Source: Clavaria fumosa (lineage: Eukaryota; Basidiomycota; Agaricomycetes; Agaricales; Clavariaceae). From it: DNA of 64,000 nt. Position numbers and translations under genes: made by a program. Shown one piece after another: positions 45,500 to 55,406 of the stretch (positions within the stretch are counted from its first letter, which is position 1; the number at the start of each line of letters is the position of its first letter). The notes under the pieces were generated by a model. That model was not told where the DNA came from and ran no database searches. It saw only the letters and a list, made by a program, of their open reading frames with translations. The stretch lies in assembly GCA_951802425.1 (NCBI GenBank), contig OX637794.1:4588001-4652000 (forward strand). Direction: 5' to 3'.

Positions 45500-46192
45500 T
45501 AGCACTTACATTATATTCCCAGTTCAGACAGATTGGGGTGTCAAAAGATTTATCAGCAACATCAAGGAGCTCAATATGGCAGGAGATTATGAGTCCAGAA
45601 TAGATAATGATTTGGCTCATCTGAAGAAGAAATTCAGAATCCCAGATGGCTCAGGATACATTGATGAGCCAGCAATTGTAGTGGACAAGTTCAACTGCAT
45701 CATCTTATGGCATCTGCCTGGTATCATTTCAACATCACAAATTGTGAGTAGAGCTCATGTTTAATCAATCTTTGCTTATATGGAAATATTTAGGCCAACT
45801 ACAACAGAGCTATAGCCCTGATCAAAAGTCATCTTGTGACCAAGACATCAGGCTGAGATAAACCTTAGAGGTTGCAGGGTTTAAACTCTCTGGCTAACAC
45901 TGTCTTTGGCACTGGCATTTTGGCATTCTCTGCTGGTTGGTTTATGATGTGCATCAAATGAGACATCCAATGACACAAACTGACAATCTCTAATAGCAAC
46001 ATCATGAGAAGCTCAGAGCATCTATGAGTTTGCAGGCATTGCATGACCAGTCATTCATGACTGCAATTGCCAATGTAGAGCTCCTCTGCAACTGTGTCAC
46101 AGCACTAATTACCCCAGAATTATATGACTATGGGCTCATGGCCATAAGCAAGATCAAAGAGGGTCTTATAAGACTTGCCACTACAAATAATA
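45500..46192 (+). pseudogene. TET/JBP-like dioxygenase relic
   Basis: Translated segments match the intact homologue at 61.0-62.2 kb in order: VQTDWGVKRFISNIKELN (there VQTEWDIDRFADSVKHIN), IILWHLPGII (there ILLWALPGIL), NYNRAIALIKSHL, FGTGILAFSAGWFM (there FGAGIKSFSPGWFM), and MTAIANVELLCN..ITPELYDYG (there IRGIAHAEKLCN..VAPEQYDFG). The reading shifts frame and contains stops. The catalytic core with the iron ligands is not recovered before the sequence turns AT-rich. Confidence 0.75.
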
Positions 46193-46733
46193 ATACCTAA
46201 TTAAACCTTATTAATTTATTAGTCAGAGCTTTTAGGTCCAATAAGCTGTTATTAGAAGTTATTAGCCTAACCACAAACTTATTAGCCCCTAATTATTCTT
46301 ATAAGCTCGGGAGGTTTTTCCTGATGTGTTAAGAAGTGCTTGTGGAGTGTCTTGAGGAGATGGTGTCCGTCGTGGCGCGCACTCAATTCTTTTCGGACGT
46401 CTGTCATAGTGCAACTCGAGTATATTGTCAAACTCTTTGTGACACGCGCCCGGCCGTTGGCTATGCGCGACGACGGCAAGCCTAACCAGAATGTTGCCTG
46501 TCAACGGAGTAAGAGGGTCGCACTTGGCATCTTGTCTACTTAAGCAAGCCTGGCGTGTACCACGAGCGGAGTTCTTCATTTGTCGATGCATGCAAATTAC
46601 AAAAAGTCTTCGTTTAAACAAAAGCGATACAGAGTAATATTGGTTTTGCGCTTCTGCTCGGTCATTTGTTTTAAGGAATGAAAATGCGAGAGTATCCTTC
46701 AACGCTGTGAAAGGGTGTTACTTCAGTCAATAA
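46193..46733. other. Junction between element relic and host gene
   Basis: Starts with an AT-rich stretch dominated by TTATTAG/CTTATAAG words (46195-46310), then CpG-normal DNA that should be the 3' region of the RING gene. No gene seen. Confidence 0.45.
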
Positions 46734-49212
46734 CTAAGTTGGGAGTACGCACTGGCGGCGACAGCATGGACATCTGTGCTTGGACGCAGCGGATCGCGAG
46801 GCCAAGTTTCCTCTACAATCATCGCAAAGCGCGAGGCACCTAGCAGATCAACTGTCATCAGTGATTGCCCAATGAGATAAGACAGAAAATATAAACTCAC
46901 CGACATGGCCAGCAAATGACTTGCCTCGGTTCCGCCGTACACACGACGCAATTTCGTCGGCTGTCCACCACGGTTTCCTCCTCCTGTTGACTTCGCACAA
47001 GCAAAGGACTATCACGACCACTACCACTTACAATTTGCGCCCCACCACCCACAACGATATTATCCTCCGGAGGTCGCAACACATTCCCATTATCAATGCC
47101 AGGTCCTCGCCTCTCTTTCAGCGTTTGTTGTGCGCCACCACCTCTCTCCGAGTCTTCGATGAGGCGCCGGTACCGTCCCCGCGTCAGTGGCACACCCTCC
47201 GTGCCTGTGATGTGCGTCAGAATCACGGGCGCCGAAGTAGATGCCCCCGACGCCACAGAAGACATATCGGCGTACGGCCCAGGGGCTCCTTCTTCGTCTT
47301 CGTCAACTTCATCACCTTCACCTTCCTCACTGCGGCTGCAATTGTCGCGATTGTCAACATCGTCGTTGAGCCCAGTGGACACAGGAGGTGGCAGCGTGTC
47401 ATCGCTGGTAGCAGATGAGAGCGACGTACGGCGCGAGCCGCTCGGAAGCTGGAAGTCGTCGTCTTCCTCCTCATCGCTGATGTCGACGCCGTGAAGGAAC
47501 CGATGGTACGCATCGGCATCGGAGGCTTCCCCCCCTTCGCTCGAGCGCGTAGTCGAGGCACTCGACGCTCCTGTTTGCGGCTGGGTGTGGTCTGGTCTGC
47601 CAGCGGCAGCTCCTCCTCCTCTTCCCTCTCGATTGCGTTTTCGTCTCCAGGGCAGAGCCCGCAGAAAGAGACGCCACAGTCCACGTGCGCAATTAATACA
47701 CGCGACTCCGAGCGTCATGAGTTCGCGATACCACGAGGTGTCGAACCATGCCTCTGCTTCGCCTGACACCGCCTTGATATGCTGGATTTCATTCGCGAAC
47801 CCCGCCTTTGCGCGACGGCGCTTGCCCGTCACCTCCACGGCCGCGGAGATCGAACTGACGCCGTATCGGCTCACTTCGATCTTGCCATATTCCGTGTACG
47901 TCTGGCTCATCGACGGTTCGGCCGCAGCGGAGACAGCGACTCCCCCGACTTCGTTCCCTAAGCCCGCTACACTCGTCGCTTCTAAGCTGGCGGTGCCTAG
48001 TCGGAGAAGCACTATGGCGAAGTCGTCTTCCCATTTGGGAGAGAACATGGACGAGTGACAAAGGAGAGGGCGTGTAATGGCGCCCTCGAGGAGAATTTGG
48101 GTCAGACCGTTGAGAGTAATGGTCAACAAAATAACTGAGGCAAGTAGAGACTCGAAGAGACAAGGCATGTAATTCAGAAGCGGATAGGATGACGGCGAAA
48201 ACCAGAGAACAGTATGGAAGTGAATGAGTCCCAGAACGCATGAGAGAGCGGTGGGCACCAGACGGTAATTTGACCATTTTTTCTTAACGCCTAAAACATG
48301 TAATATGGTGAGCTGCGAATGGGTAAGTGTACGACGCAGCGCGAGGATCTGATAATTGCGAACCTGGAGAAGAGGCAATACGATAGTGACCACGACGTGC
48401 TTGTCTGGCCGAGCTGGCAGCGTCCTCCCTCTGGTGACGTGCGTCATAGGCGTGGAGTAAATTTGCAATAGAAACGAGTAACCAAACTGAGAAGCTTGAG
48501 TTTAGTTGATCGTAGCGGACGTGACTTCCACGTACCATGTTGAAAGGGGCCGCATTGGATGGAGGACTAGCTCCCTCGAGCCCGCGTGTAAGCGCCCCAA
48601 TGCAAAGGGCAAAACAAACTGCGACGAAAGTTGACCAGCACACGTCTGCGGTTTCGTGTTTGGTGACCCAATTGACGAGACTATCCGTGATCCAACCCCA
48701 AGCTGGACATAGATTGGAAATTTGCAGGAGGATCACAGTCCACAAAAACAATGCCCTGCACATCAAGTAGATGGATATGATGCGGGAGATAAGACGAGGT
48801 GTGGTCGAGGAGAAATCTAATGGGAGGATAGAATAATATATCGAGCGTAGAAAAGAATGGCGATTCGTGGTGGTGCGAGGAAGACGATAGGTGAATAGAT
48901 GTCGAGGAGGAACTACAATATTTTGAATTCGATTCATGATGATGGCCTGCGCGGATCAGAGCCAACATGATAATATAAGTGCTGTAGAAAGCTGACCACG
49001 GCAAGTAATCCAACTCCATAACCTGAGGTGACAAAGCCCCACGGTCCAGGTAACGGAGGAAGCAGTGGTTGCGGTGTGCCAATATACACGGCCGGCGAGT
49101 TTGGATCGTCGTTGTTGGACAGGGAAGGGGGGGCGTCAAACATGATACCAGCATGAATTGCGCGTAACTGTGGTACCACACTAGACCAGAATGACTGCAG
49201 TTGTGATGACAT
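46734..49212 (-). CDS. Multi-pass membrane RING-type E3 ubiquitin ligase (Asi1/Asi3-like)
   Basis: Four exons join in frame: 49212-49000, 48946-48536, 48486-46901, 46839-46734, giving 771 residues with introns of 49-61 nt. The N-terminal half has about six to seven hydrophobic helices (for example YLMCRALFLWTVILLQIS, WSTFVAVCFALCIGAL, LFESLLASVILLTITL). The middle is acidic and disordered with poly-Asp/Glu/Ser (about residues 480-650). The extreme C-terminus is a RING finger: CVVC, then CWPCRCLALCDDC across the last intron, then CPCC close to the stop. Membrane domain plus terminal RING of this type occurs in yeast inner-nuclear-membrane ligases Asi1/Asi3, which remove mislocalised membrane proteins. 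The RING assignment is strong; the Asi relationship is an inference from layout and motif. The gene sits alone between mobile-element blocks. Confidence 0.85.
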
Positions 49213-49509
49213 TGTGAGCGGCAGGAGTGACCAGAGGACAACTGTGCAACTTTGCCGTGAGACGTCGCGCTGGCGCGGAGTCTGTCACGTGAAATCTTTA
49301 CAGCTTTTAACTTACGTAACTGCCTTATTCGGTTTCATGTAGTTGTCTATGTGTTTGATGTGTGGAGAGCAGGCCTGACTTCTGCTTCAAATGGCACCAG
49401 TGAAAAGCATCAATATCATATGCATGACATTCCTATTTTCACATCTCTCCTGGACACACAAGTCCCAAGTGTGAACATCTAGAGATTTCAGTGGATGCAG
49501 CAAGCTGAG
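49213..49509. other. Upstream region of the RING gene
   Basis: The first 110 bp are CpG-normal and presumably hold the promoter; no TATA box is obvious. From about 49330 the sequence is CpG-poor repeat-like DNA. Confidence 0.4.
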
Positions 49510-49739
49510 TATTAGAAAACTAGGGATAGTCCATTAGCCCAGTCAAATGTAAGACTGAGGCATTGCAGTAGTACCTAGGGATAGTCTGTTCTACCCTAGG
49601 GCATCAGAAAAGTACTAGTGCAAGGTGAAAAAGGAAATTACTCACAGCCCAGTCAAATGTAAGACTGAGCTGTGGCAGGGTTCTGGTCATGCCCAAATAG
49701 ATTGCATCATTATGTAATCTGCCTGGGTGATTACCAACA
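49510..49739 (-). mobile_element. Solo Copia LTR
   Basis: Inverted copy of the LTR at 27823-28052, same 230-bp length, with few differences. No Copia gene is attached on either side, so it is a solo LTR. A clear 5-bp target duplication was not found. Confidence 0.85.
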
Positions 49740-49799
49740 CTCCCTCTCAAATGGGCAGGAGCACAAGTTCCCTAATGAAGATCAGGCAATCCTGTAGCT

Positions 49800-50095
49800 T
49801 TGATATATCATATGCACCAAATTGATGCATTTGAGTGATGAACAATTAGCATCAATTGGTGCATGCACCTGATGTATCACTTTGGAGCATCTGATGCATT
49901 ACCTCCTCATTGGGTGTGGATGGTACATCTGATATATCATGATGCCAGATGATGCATCTGCCATAGCCATAGACAGTGAATGTATCATGCATACATAATG
50001 TTGATGTATCAGCATGTCAGCATCTGATGTATTGTTGAAGCTGTTCTGGAAATTTGGCACATCTGATATAACATGGACATTCAATACATCACTAC
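49800..50095. repeat. Array of degenerate TGATGTAT / GATGCATC words
   Basis: About 300 bp in which variants of CATCTGATGTATC, GATGCATCTG and TGATATATCATG recur more than fifteen times in both orientations, without strict period. It does not encode protein and differs sharply from flanking sequence. Confidence 0.75.
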
Positions 50096-51069
50096 CAATG
50101 CTTATCCAAAAATGAATAAAAAAGCGAATTTATCATCATCAAACTTAAACTTATTACTGTATTACAGTAATGACTAATATTAAATCTATTTCTATTTAAA
50201 TTCTATTTATTCACACTCTATCACAAGTCCCAAAGTTGGGAGAAAGTGGGGGGGGAAGCAGGGCAAGTTGCTGTATTTATATGCCGCACTTTGTGGCTGT
50301 GCAAAGTCGTGACATGGTAACGTTGATTAGAGCAAACAAAGTGGAGCGAGCACTGCGACGATGAGTGGGAAGAAAGAAGATACGGATGAATGCACCCCCT
50401 TCAGCACACCCACCCCCTATCCAAAAGGCCTAGCCAATTTTGACTGATGCCCTTTTTATGGGCCCAGCTGATCGTCAGCCGAGATATAGCTTTATAGGCT
50501 TGGCCAATCAACTTGATATACCAAAATCCTGCCAGGCATACAGGGATCCCATGGTAATGATGATACCCTTTCAAAAGGGCTGGCCAACACCCATTTTAGG
50601 AACCAGTGTAGAGGGTCTGAAGCACCCTATTCAAACATTTCTCTCACTTACATGACAAATTAGATCAAAAAAGCTGGGGATAAAGCATATGCACAAGATT
50701 AGGAAGCAAAGATCAGATGTGCTATTTGATAGACATGTAAATTACAAGGTCACCTGCATCATTTGAGACTCCTTATCACCCGAGACTCCTCCATGACAAC
50801 TTAACATAGCTGGGTGAGATGAAAACAAATATGCCTTCCAATAGGTCTTCAAAGGGTAGAAGCAAATGTACCAATCAAATATGCAATGGAGCCATTATAA
50901 ACTAGAGTGAAATGTGGGTGTCAACTGATTCAGGATATTCTTTGGAAAAGGATGGGCCTTAATATCCTTTCTGAAGAGTATTCAAATCCACTTTGAATAC
51001 ATGTTCTAAAGGAGAATGTATTGTTATTGTTCAAATATTCTTGCAATGTAGAAGTTGTGCATGTGAGTC

Positions 51070-51215
51070 TGTTATCACACCTTGTGATTATATCATTCTG
51101 TGGCTGTGCCCAGGATCCCAGGTGTGACAGTCACACTGTGACCAACTCTGCATAAGAGTATTCAAATCCACTTTGAATATGTGTTCTAAAGAAGAGGAGA
51201 ATGTATTAGAATTGT
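51070..51215. repeat. Dispersed repeat, copy 1
   Basis: Contains CTGTGGCTGTGCCCAGGATC, then the palindromic GTGTGACAGTCACAC, TGTGACCA, CTTTGAATATGTGTTCT and GGAGAATGTATT. Shared with copies near 53880 and 54110. Confidence 0.75.
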
Positions 51216-51700
51216 TCAGGATGAGCCTTTGTACATAAAAATGATCCATTGTGGTCTAGAATTAAATTGAGGAAGTGATGCAAGGCAGTATATAATCTGA
51301 TATTCCTTATAAAGAGACAAACCATTATAAACGGACCCACATATGTGGTTCAATGGGGCACACTCCACCTTCAACAATCCAGTGGGAATAATGAAGGAGG
51401 ATATTATTATCAGATATTGCTTATAAAGGTATGAATCTTCTGAACAACATGATGCATCTAATAACAAGACTCAAATATGCTTTCTGATAGGCACAGGTTC
51501 TTCAATGATCTAATGCAAAGCTGACTGATTCAGGAAGTGGATCATTATCTGAAATTCCTTAGAAAGGGCCAAACTATAGGCACCACAAAAGGACAGATTG
51601 CAAAGAATTATTAGGACCTAGTGAGACATCATGCAGATTGATATGCACTACAAATGACTGTCACCAGTGTCAAGGATGATTTTCAGTGCTTCACCCTTGG

Positions 51701-53852
51701 TCACAGTACCCGCTTCTTGGCATCCATGGAAGCCCTCTCTCTAGCCCTGGTCCTATATTGCTTAGACCTCTCCTCCTCCTCTTCATCATGGTATACCCTT
51801 TTCCTCTTGGGCAGGCTGGGCCCTGCCTCCTTGTGGATCTGAACTGCCATATGAGCAACAAGGCCATGAACATCTCTATGCACACCCACATCATCCCACA
51901 TCCCTTGTTCTCCTGTCCAAAATTCCATTATCTGTATTGTATTTATGCTGGACTGGAAAATTCTCACCTGGATGTTGCCTGTCATGGTCACCTTCTAACC
52001 CATTCCCCTCAATACCATCACCCCTTCACATATCCACCTGCTTGCTCAGACAGGATTCTTCTGCATCACTATCAGGGGGAACAGAAGCCTCAACCCTATC
52101 ATCATTATCCCCATCATAGATGCACCCCGAATCACTGTCTGACTCATCTGAGCCAATGTCCTCACTATGTGCATTTCAAATGTGCATTGATGATGATGAT
52201 GATGATGATAATGATGATATGAGAACACTCACTCAGTACTGATATGGACAGGCTGGACCTCTCGTTCTTTCCCCTTCTTGAGGGAGAGCCTCTTCACCTC
52301 TTTGTCAGATGACAATGATGGCTCTTGTTCAGGTTGCTGGTGATAGTTGACTAGATGCCTTGATGGCTTCCCTCTCTGGTGCTGTGGGAGAACATATTGA
52401 AACTGTAATATTTTCTGGCCCAAAGTCTGTCGGTGATGCAGGAAATCACAGAGCCTTCTGACATCAACATATTGCATTTTTGAAGGCTCACAAATTTGCA
52501 TTCCCTCAGAAGGTATTCATGAGGAATAAACTTGTGTGGAGCATCAGCTATCAGTTGCCAAGGGACAGCAACCTTCTTGTTTTTTGTTGTATTGCCTACA
52601 TGTTGGAAGTAACTTGTCAGACTTGGACTATTGAGCAAGACAGACTCATGATAAGTGATAGTAAAAAATGACCACAAAATTTCTTTGAGTTGTGCAAGTG
52701 GTAGGTTGAGTTCCAAAGGAAGAATGGGCCATCCCTCATGATCTGTTAGCAAATCCCATGGCACACTAATATCTCTTCCTTTCCTTGATAGCATCTCCTC
52801 TTCATCAACAAAAGGCTTCCTTTGTAACTCATCTGAAATCCTGTCAGTACTTCCCCAACCTTGGCTTCACATCATTTTCTCACCATTCCATGTCTCAGCC
52901 AAATATTTATCCCACTCCTCCCACACCTCACAACCAACTTTGTGAAATTGTACCTTGAACCCACTAGTCACAGGTCCAGGGGTCTGAATCCTGGAGCATG
53001 TATACAGAGAATTAATCTGATGGACCAGTGGGCATGCAATTGAGACTCACTTTGCCTTCTTTATATTCCCTTTCTCATCTTGCCAGCCAGTAAACATAAA
53101 TAATTCAACACCCATCTGCTCCTTTGCAAAACGGGCAAACTTCAGGGCCTCATGCATAAATTTGCAAGAAGCCAATCTCCAAGCAACATTTCAGCCATTC
53201 TACTGGTTGAGAAAGGTAAATTAAAATACTCACTCTCTCTGCACAGGAACTGGGACAGGCTCCCTATTCCATTTCTCCACCAACCCCATGTATTTCTGAT
53301 GCTCCTCTTGTGTTAGCTCTTGACAAATCTCAGTCCTAGCACGATGATATGAGCTGAGGAACTGGACTGATCCCCTCTCAGCATTTGACAACTCCTGGGC
53401 CCTGGCATTGATGATCCCCTTCTTGCACTGCTCCACAACATGCTGGAGGGTCCACCTCTGTCGTTTGCTGAACTGAAGGCCTTGGTTGCCATCATCTTCT
53501 GAACCAGAAGACTCCTCCCCTCCACTGACAGCCCTGCGGTTATTGTGGAGCCAATTGCAAATTTTCTATGAACAGACAAACATCAAATCAACTCAGGAGA
53601 CACATAAAATGCATAGGTTACAGTGCTAAGATCCTCTGGGACACATTTGTTGTCCTGCTCAGCTGAATCCTTGATTTTCGCTTTGATTTGCTTGACAATT
53701 TCAAGGCGGTCTTTTGAGTTTGCCTGTCTGTAGGCTACAAGACTTTCTGTGAGTATTTTGGTATACTCTGGGGTCATCCACCGTGTCATTTTCTTTGCTA
53801 GCCTAACTGATAAAGCAGTGGTGTTGTTGGGAAGCAAGAAGTGGTGTATCAT
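51701..53852 (-). CDS. Multi-exon protein of an uncharacterised family (probably Agaricomycete-specific); 3' end uncertain
   Basis: Segments on the minus strand join through plausible introns. Exon from 53852 carries MTRWMTPEYTKILTESLVAY and VPEDLST. After GTAACC..ATAG comes KICNWLHNNRRAV, an acidic linker and QRWTLQHVVEQCKKGIINAR, then a Glu/Arg-rich helix to VPVPVQRE (53230). Next is ALKFARFAKEQMGVELFMFT (about 53130), then ISVPWDLLTDHEGWPILPLE (52780-52650), VAVPWQLIADAPHKFIPHEY, and a basic tail with KRLSLKKGKERE (to about 52229). An acidic C-terminal part may continue to 51701. I associate this layout from memory with a large Agaricomycete family of unknown function, often near repeats. 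It lies between copies of a dispersed repeat. One TGA-like break in the last part cannot be separated from an intron. Confidence 0.55.
52188..52219. repeat. TGA/ATG microsatellite
   Basis: About ten GAT triplets with one interruption, in the acidic C-terminal region or intron of the 51701-53852 gene. Confidence 0.9.
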
Positions 53853-53864
53853 GTGAGAAAATAA

Positions 53865-54256
53865 CTTGGCTCATGTGAGTCACTTGTCATGCGTTGTGAC
53901 TGTGACTTTCTGAGGCTGTGCCCGGGACCCCAGGTGTGACAGTCACACTGTGACCATAACTCTCCATAACAATATGCAAAATGTCCTTTGAATATGTGAG
54001 CCTTGTGTATTTTTTTAATGTATGAAATTCCACAGCAGTCACATCTTACAGCCAGAGTGAAGCAATGGCACATTTTGATGCAAAATAACATAGCTTTGCT
54101 CATGTGAATTGTGTGTTGGGAGATGTGACTGTGACTTGTTGTGGCTATGCCTGGGATTACAGGTGTGACTCACACTGTGACCATAGCTTGGCATCAGAAT
54201 ATCCAAATGCTCTTTGAATATGTGTGTTCTGGGTAAGAGGAGAATGTATTGCTATT
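53865..54256. repeat. Dispersed repeat, copies 2 and 3 in tandem
   Basis: Two units about 225 bp apart. Each has an AAAATAAC..GCTCATGTGA start, a TGTGACTGTGACTT word, the GGTGTGAC..TCACACTGTGACC core and a TTTGAATATGTG end. They belong to the same family as 51070-51215; a weaker fourth resemblance lies near 55335-55385. The pogo derivative is inserted right after copy 3. Confidence 0.7.
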
Positions 54257-54257
54257 A

Positions 54258-55106
54258 CAGTCGACTAGGTAATAATGCATAGAGTTGGGAAGGGAAAATT
54301 GGTATGCATTATCATATCCTATGCAGTACATGCTCTGTGACACCGTGACATTTGACATGTGGAGCTGTGACAAGTGTGACGGGCCGCGCGACTCACCTGC
54401 TGAAGAATCCATCCAACGTCATCTGTTTCACAGTTGCGAGCTCATGTCTCTGTAGATGGCCTCGGAAACGGCGCAGCTATCGTTTTTACCTTCCATCTGT
54501 TTGACCCACAACACCAGAGCTCTTTCAACATCCAGCCTAGTCACAATTCGTGGCTGTTTCGAGGACAGTGCATTTGCGTACTCTAGACTTCGCTTCTCCA
54601 AGGTATTTCTGTTCTTCATTTTGTGTGAGAGTGTCGACTGGTTAAAAACCAGGGCTCCATCAGTGAGCCCACTAAAATGCTTGACAACATCTATCTGCGG
54701 CATGTCCTGATGCTGATCAATGAAGGCAAACATGGTCATCCAGTCGTGCAATGTGAGGTTTTCTCATTTTTGCCTTTCATGTTGTCCTGTGCTGGTGGCT
54801 GGCACACCCTTCTTGTGGTCCCCTCTCGGTTTTTGAGGTTTAACTAGTGCAGGCTGGGTGTGGGGCTTCCGCTTGGGCTCCATGGGTATTGTCATAGCAT
54901 TGAAAAAGTTGCTCGGTCTCCAGCTAAAGTTTGTAGCACTACTGTACTCATACATGTGGTAATGCATAACTGCACGACAGAGGTATGCATTAGGCATTAT
55001 GCATTACATAGGCCATTTGCCTGCGTACCAACCTGGGAAAGCCCCAAACCCTATGCAATACCGAAAATATGCATTTCCACCTCTTGCATTATCACCTAGT
55101 CGACTG
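54258..55106 (-). mobile_element. Pogo/Tc1-type element, 849 bp, TA-flanked
   Basis: Inverted ends CAGTCGACTAGGT[A/G]ATAATGCA (22 bp, one mismatch) are each bordered outside by TA, the target of the Tc1/mariner/pogo superfamily. It encodes only the DNA-binding part of a transposase on the minus strand, so it is a deleted, non-autonomous copy. Confidence 0.9.
54428..54886 (-). pseudogene. Pogo transposase N-terminal (CENP-B-type HTH) fragment
   Basis: The minus strand from ATG near 54884 reads MEPKRKPHTQPALVKPQKPR, has a TGA at about 54770, then continues DQHQDMPQIDVVKHFSG and NQSTLSHKMKNR, and ALVLWVKQMEGKN. These are the two helix-turn-helix parts of CENP-B/pogo proteins. The DDE catalytic domain is missing. 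Confidence 0.8.
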
Positions 55107-55108
55107 TA

Positions 55109-55406
55109 TTGTAGAAACTAGGAAAAGCTGACTAACGTCAGCAGAACCTTTGCTTGAATATCTTTGAATAAATTTGTGATACAACTATGGCTCACAATTG
55201 TGGTACCAGACAATGTCAGATAGTCATGCTGGTCCACAGGCTGCACCAAGCACTCAGATGCAGTAGGATGGCAGATGCATAGGTTGTGAACAACACTGTA
55301 TTTTCCAAAAGATTACCCACTCATAAAGTTAGTGTGGCTGTGCTGATGCTGTGATAACAGATGTCACATAGTGTGACTGTTGCATACACTTTTGTCAATA
55401 TCCACC
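55109..55406. other. Upstream region of the KDZ module
   Basis: CpG-poor DNA with no gene. It may contain the left end of the KDZ transposon, but no terminal inverted repeat partner was identified by eye. Confidence 0.4.

Larger units (their letters stand above)
49740..51700. other. Repeat-rich stretch without a gene
   Basis: Includes the TGATGTAT-rich array (49800-50095), AT-rich DNA (50100-50230), and one copy of the GTGTGACAGTCACAC-containing dispersed repeat (51070-51215), with further copies of its AGTATTCAAATCCACTTTGAATA end at about 50975 and 51147. No coding frame is supported. Confidence 0.5.

Noticed and set aside
51686..52222. 178-codon plus-strand frame with poly-Met end
   Set aside because: The end is a translated ATG microsatellite, and the frame is antisense to the acidic C-terminal region of the 51701-53852 gene.
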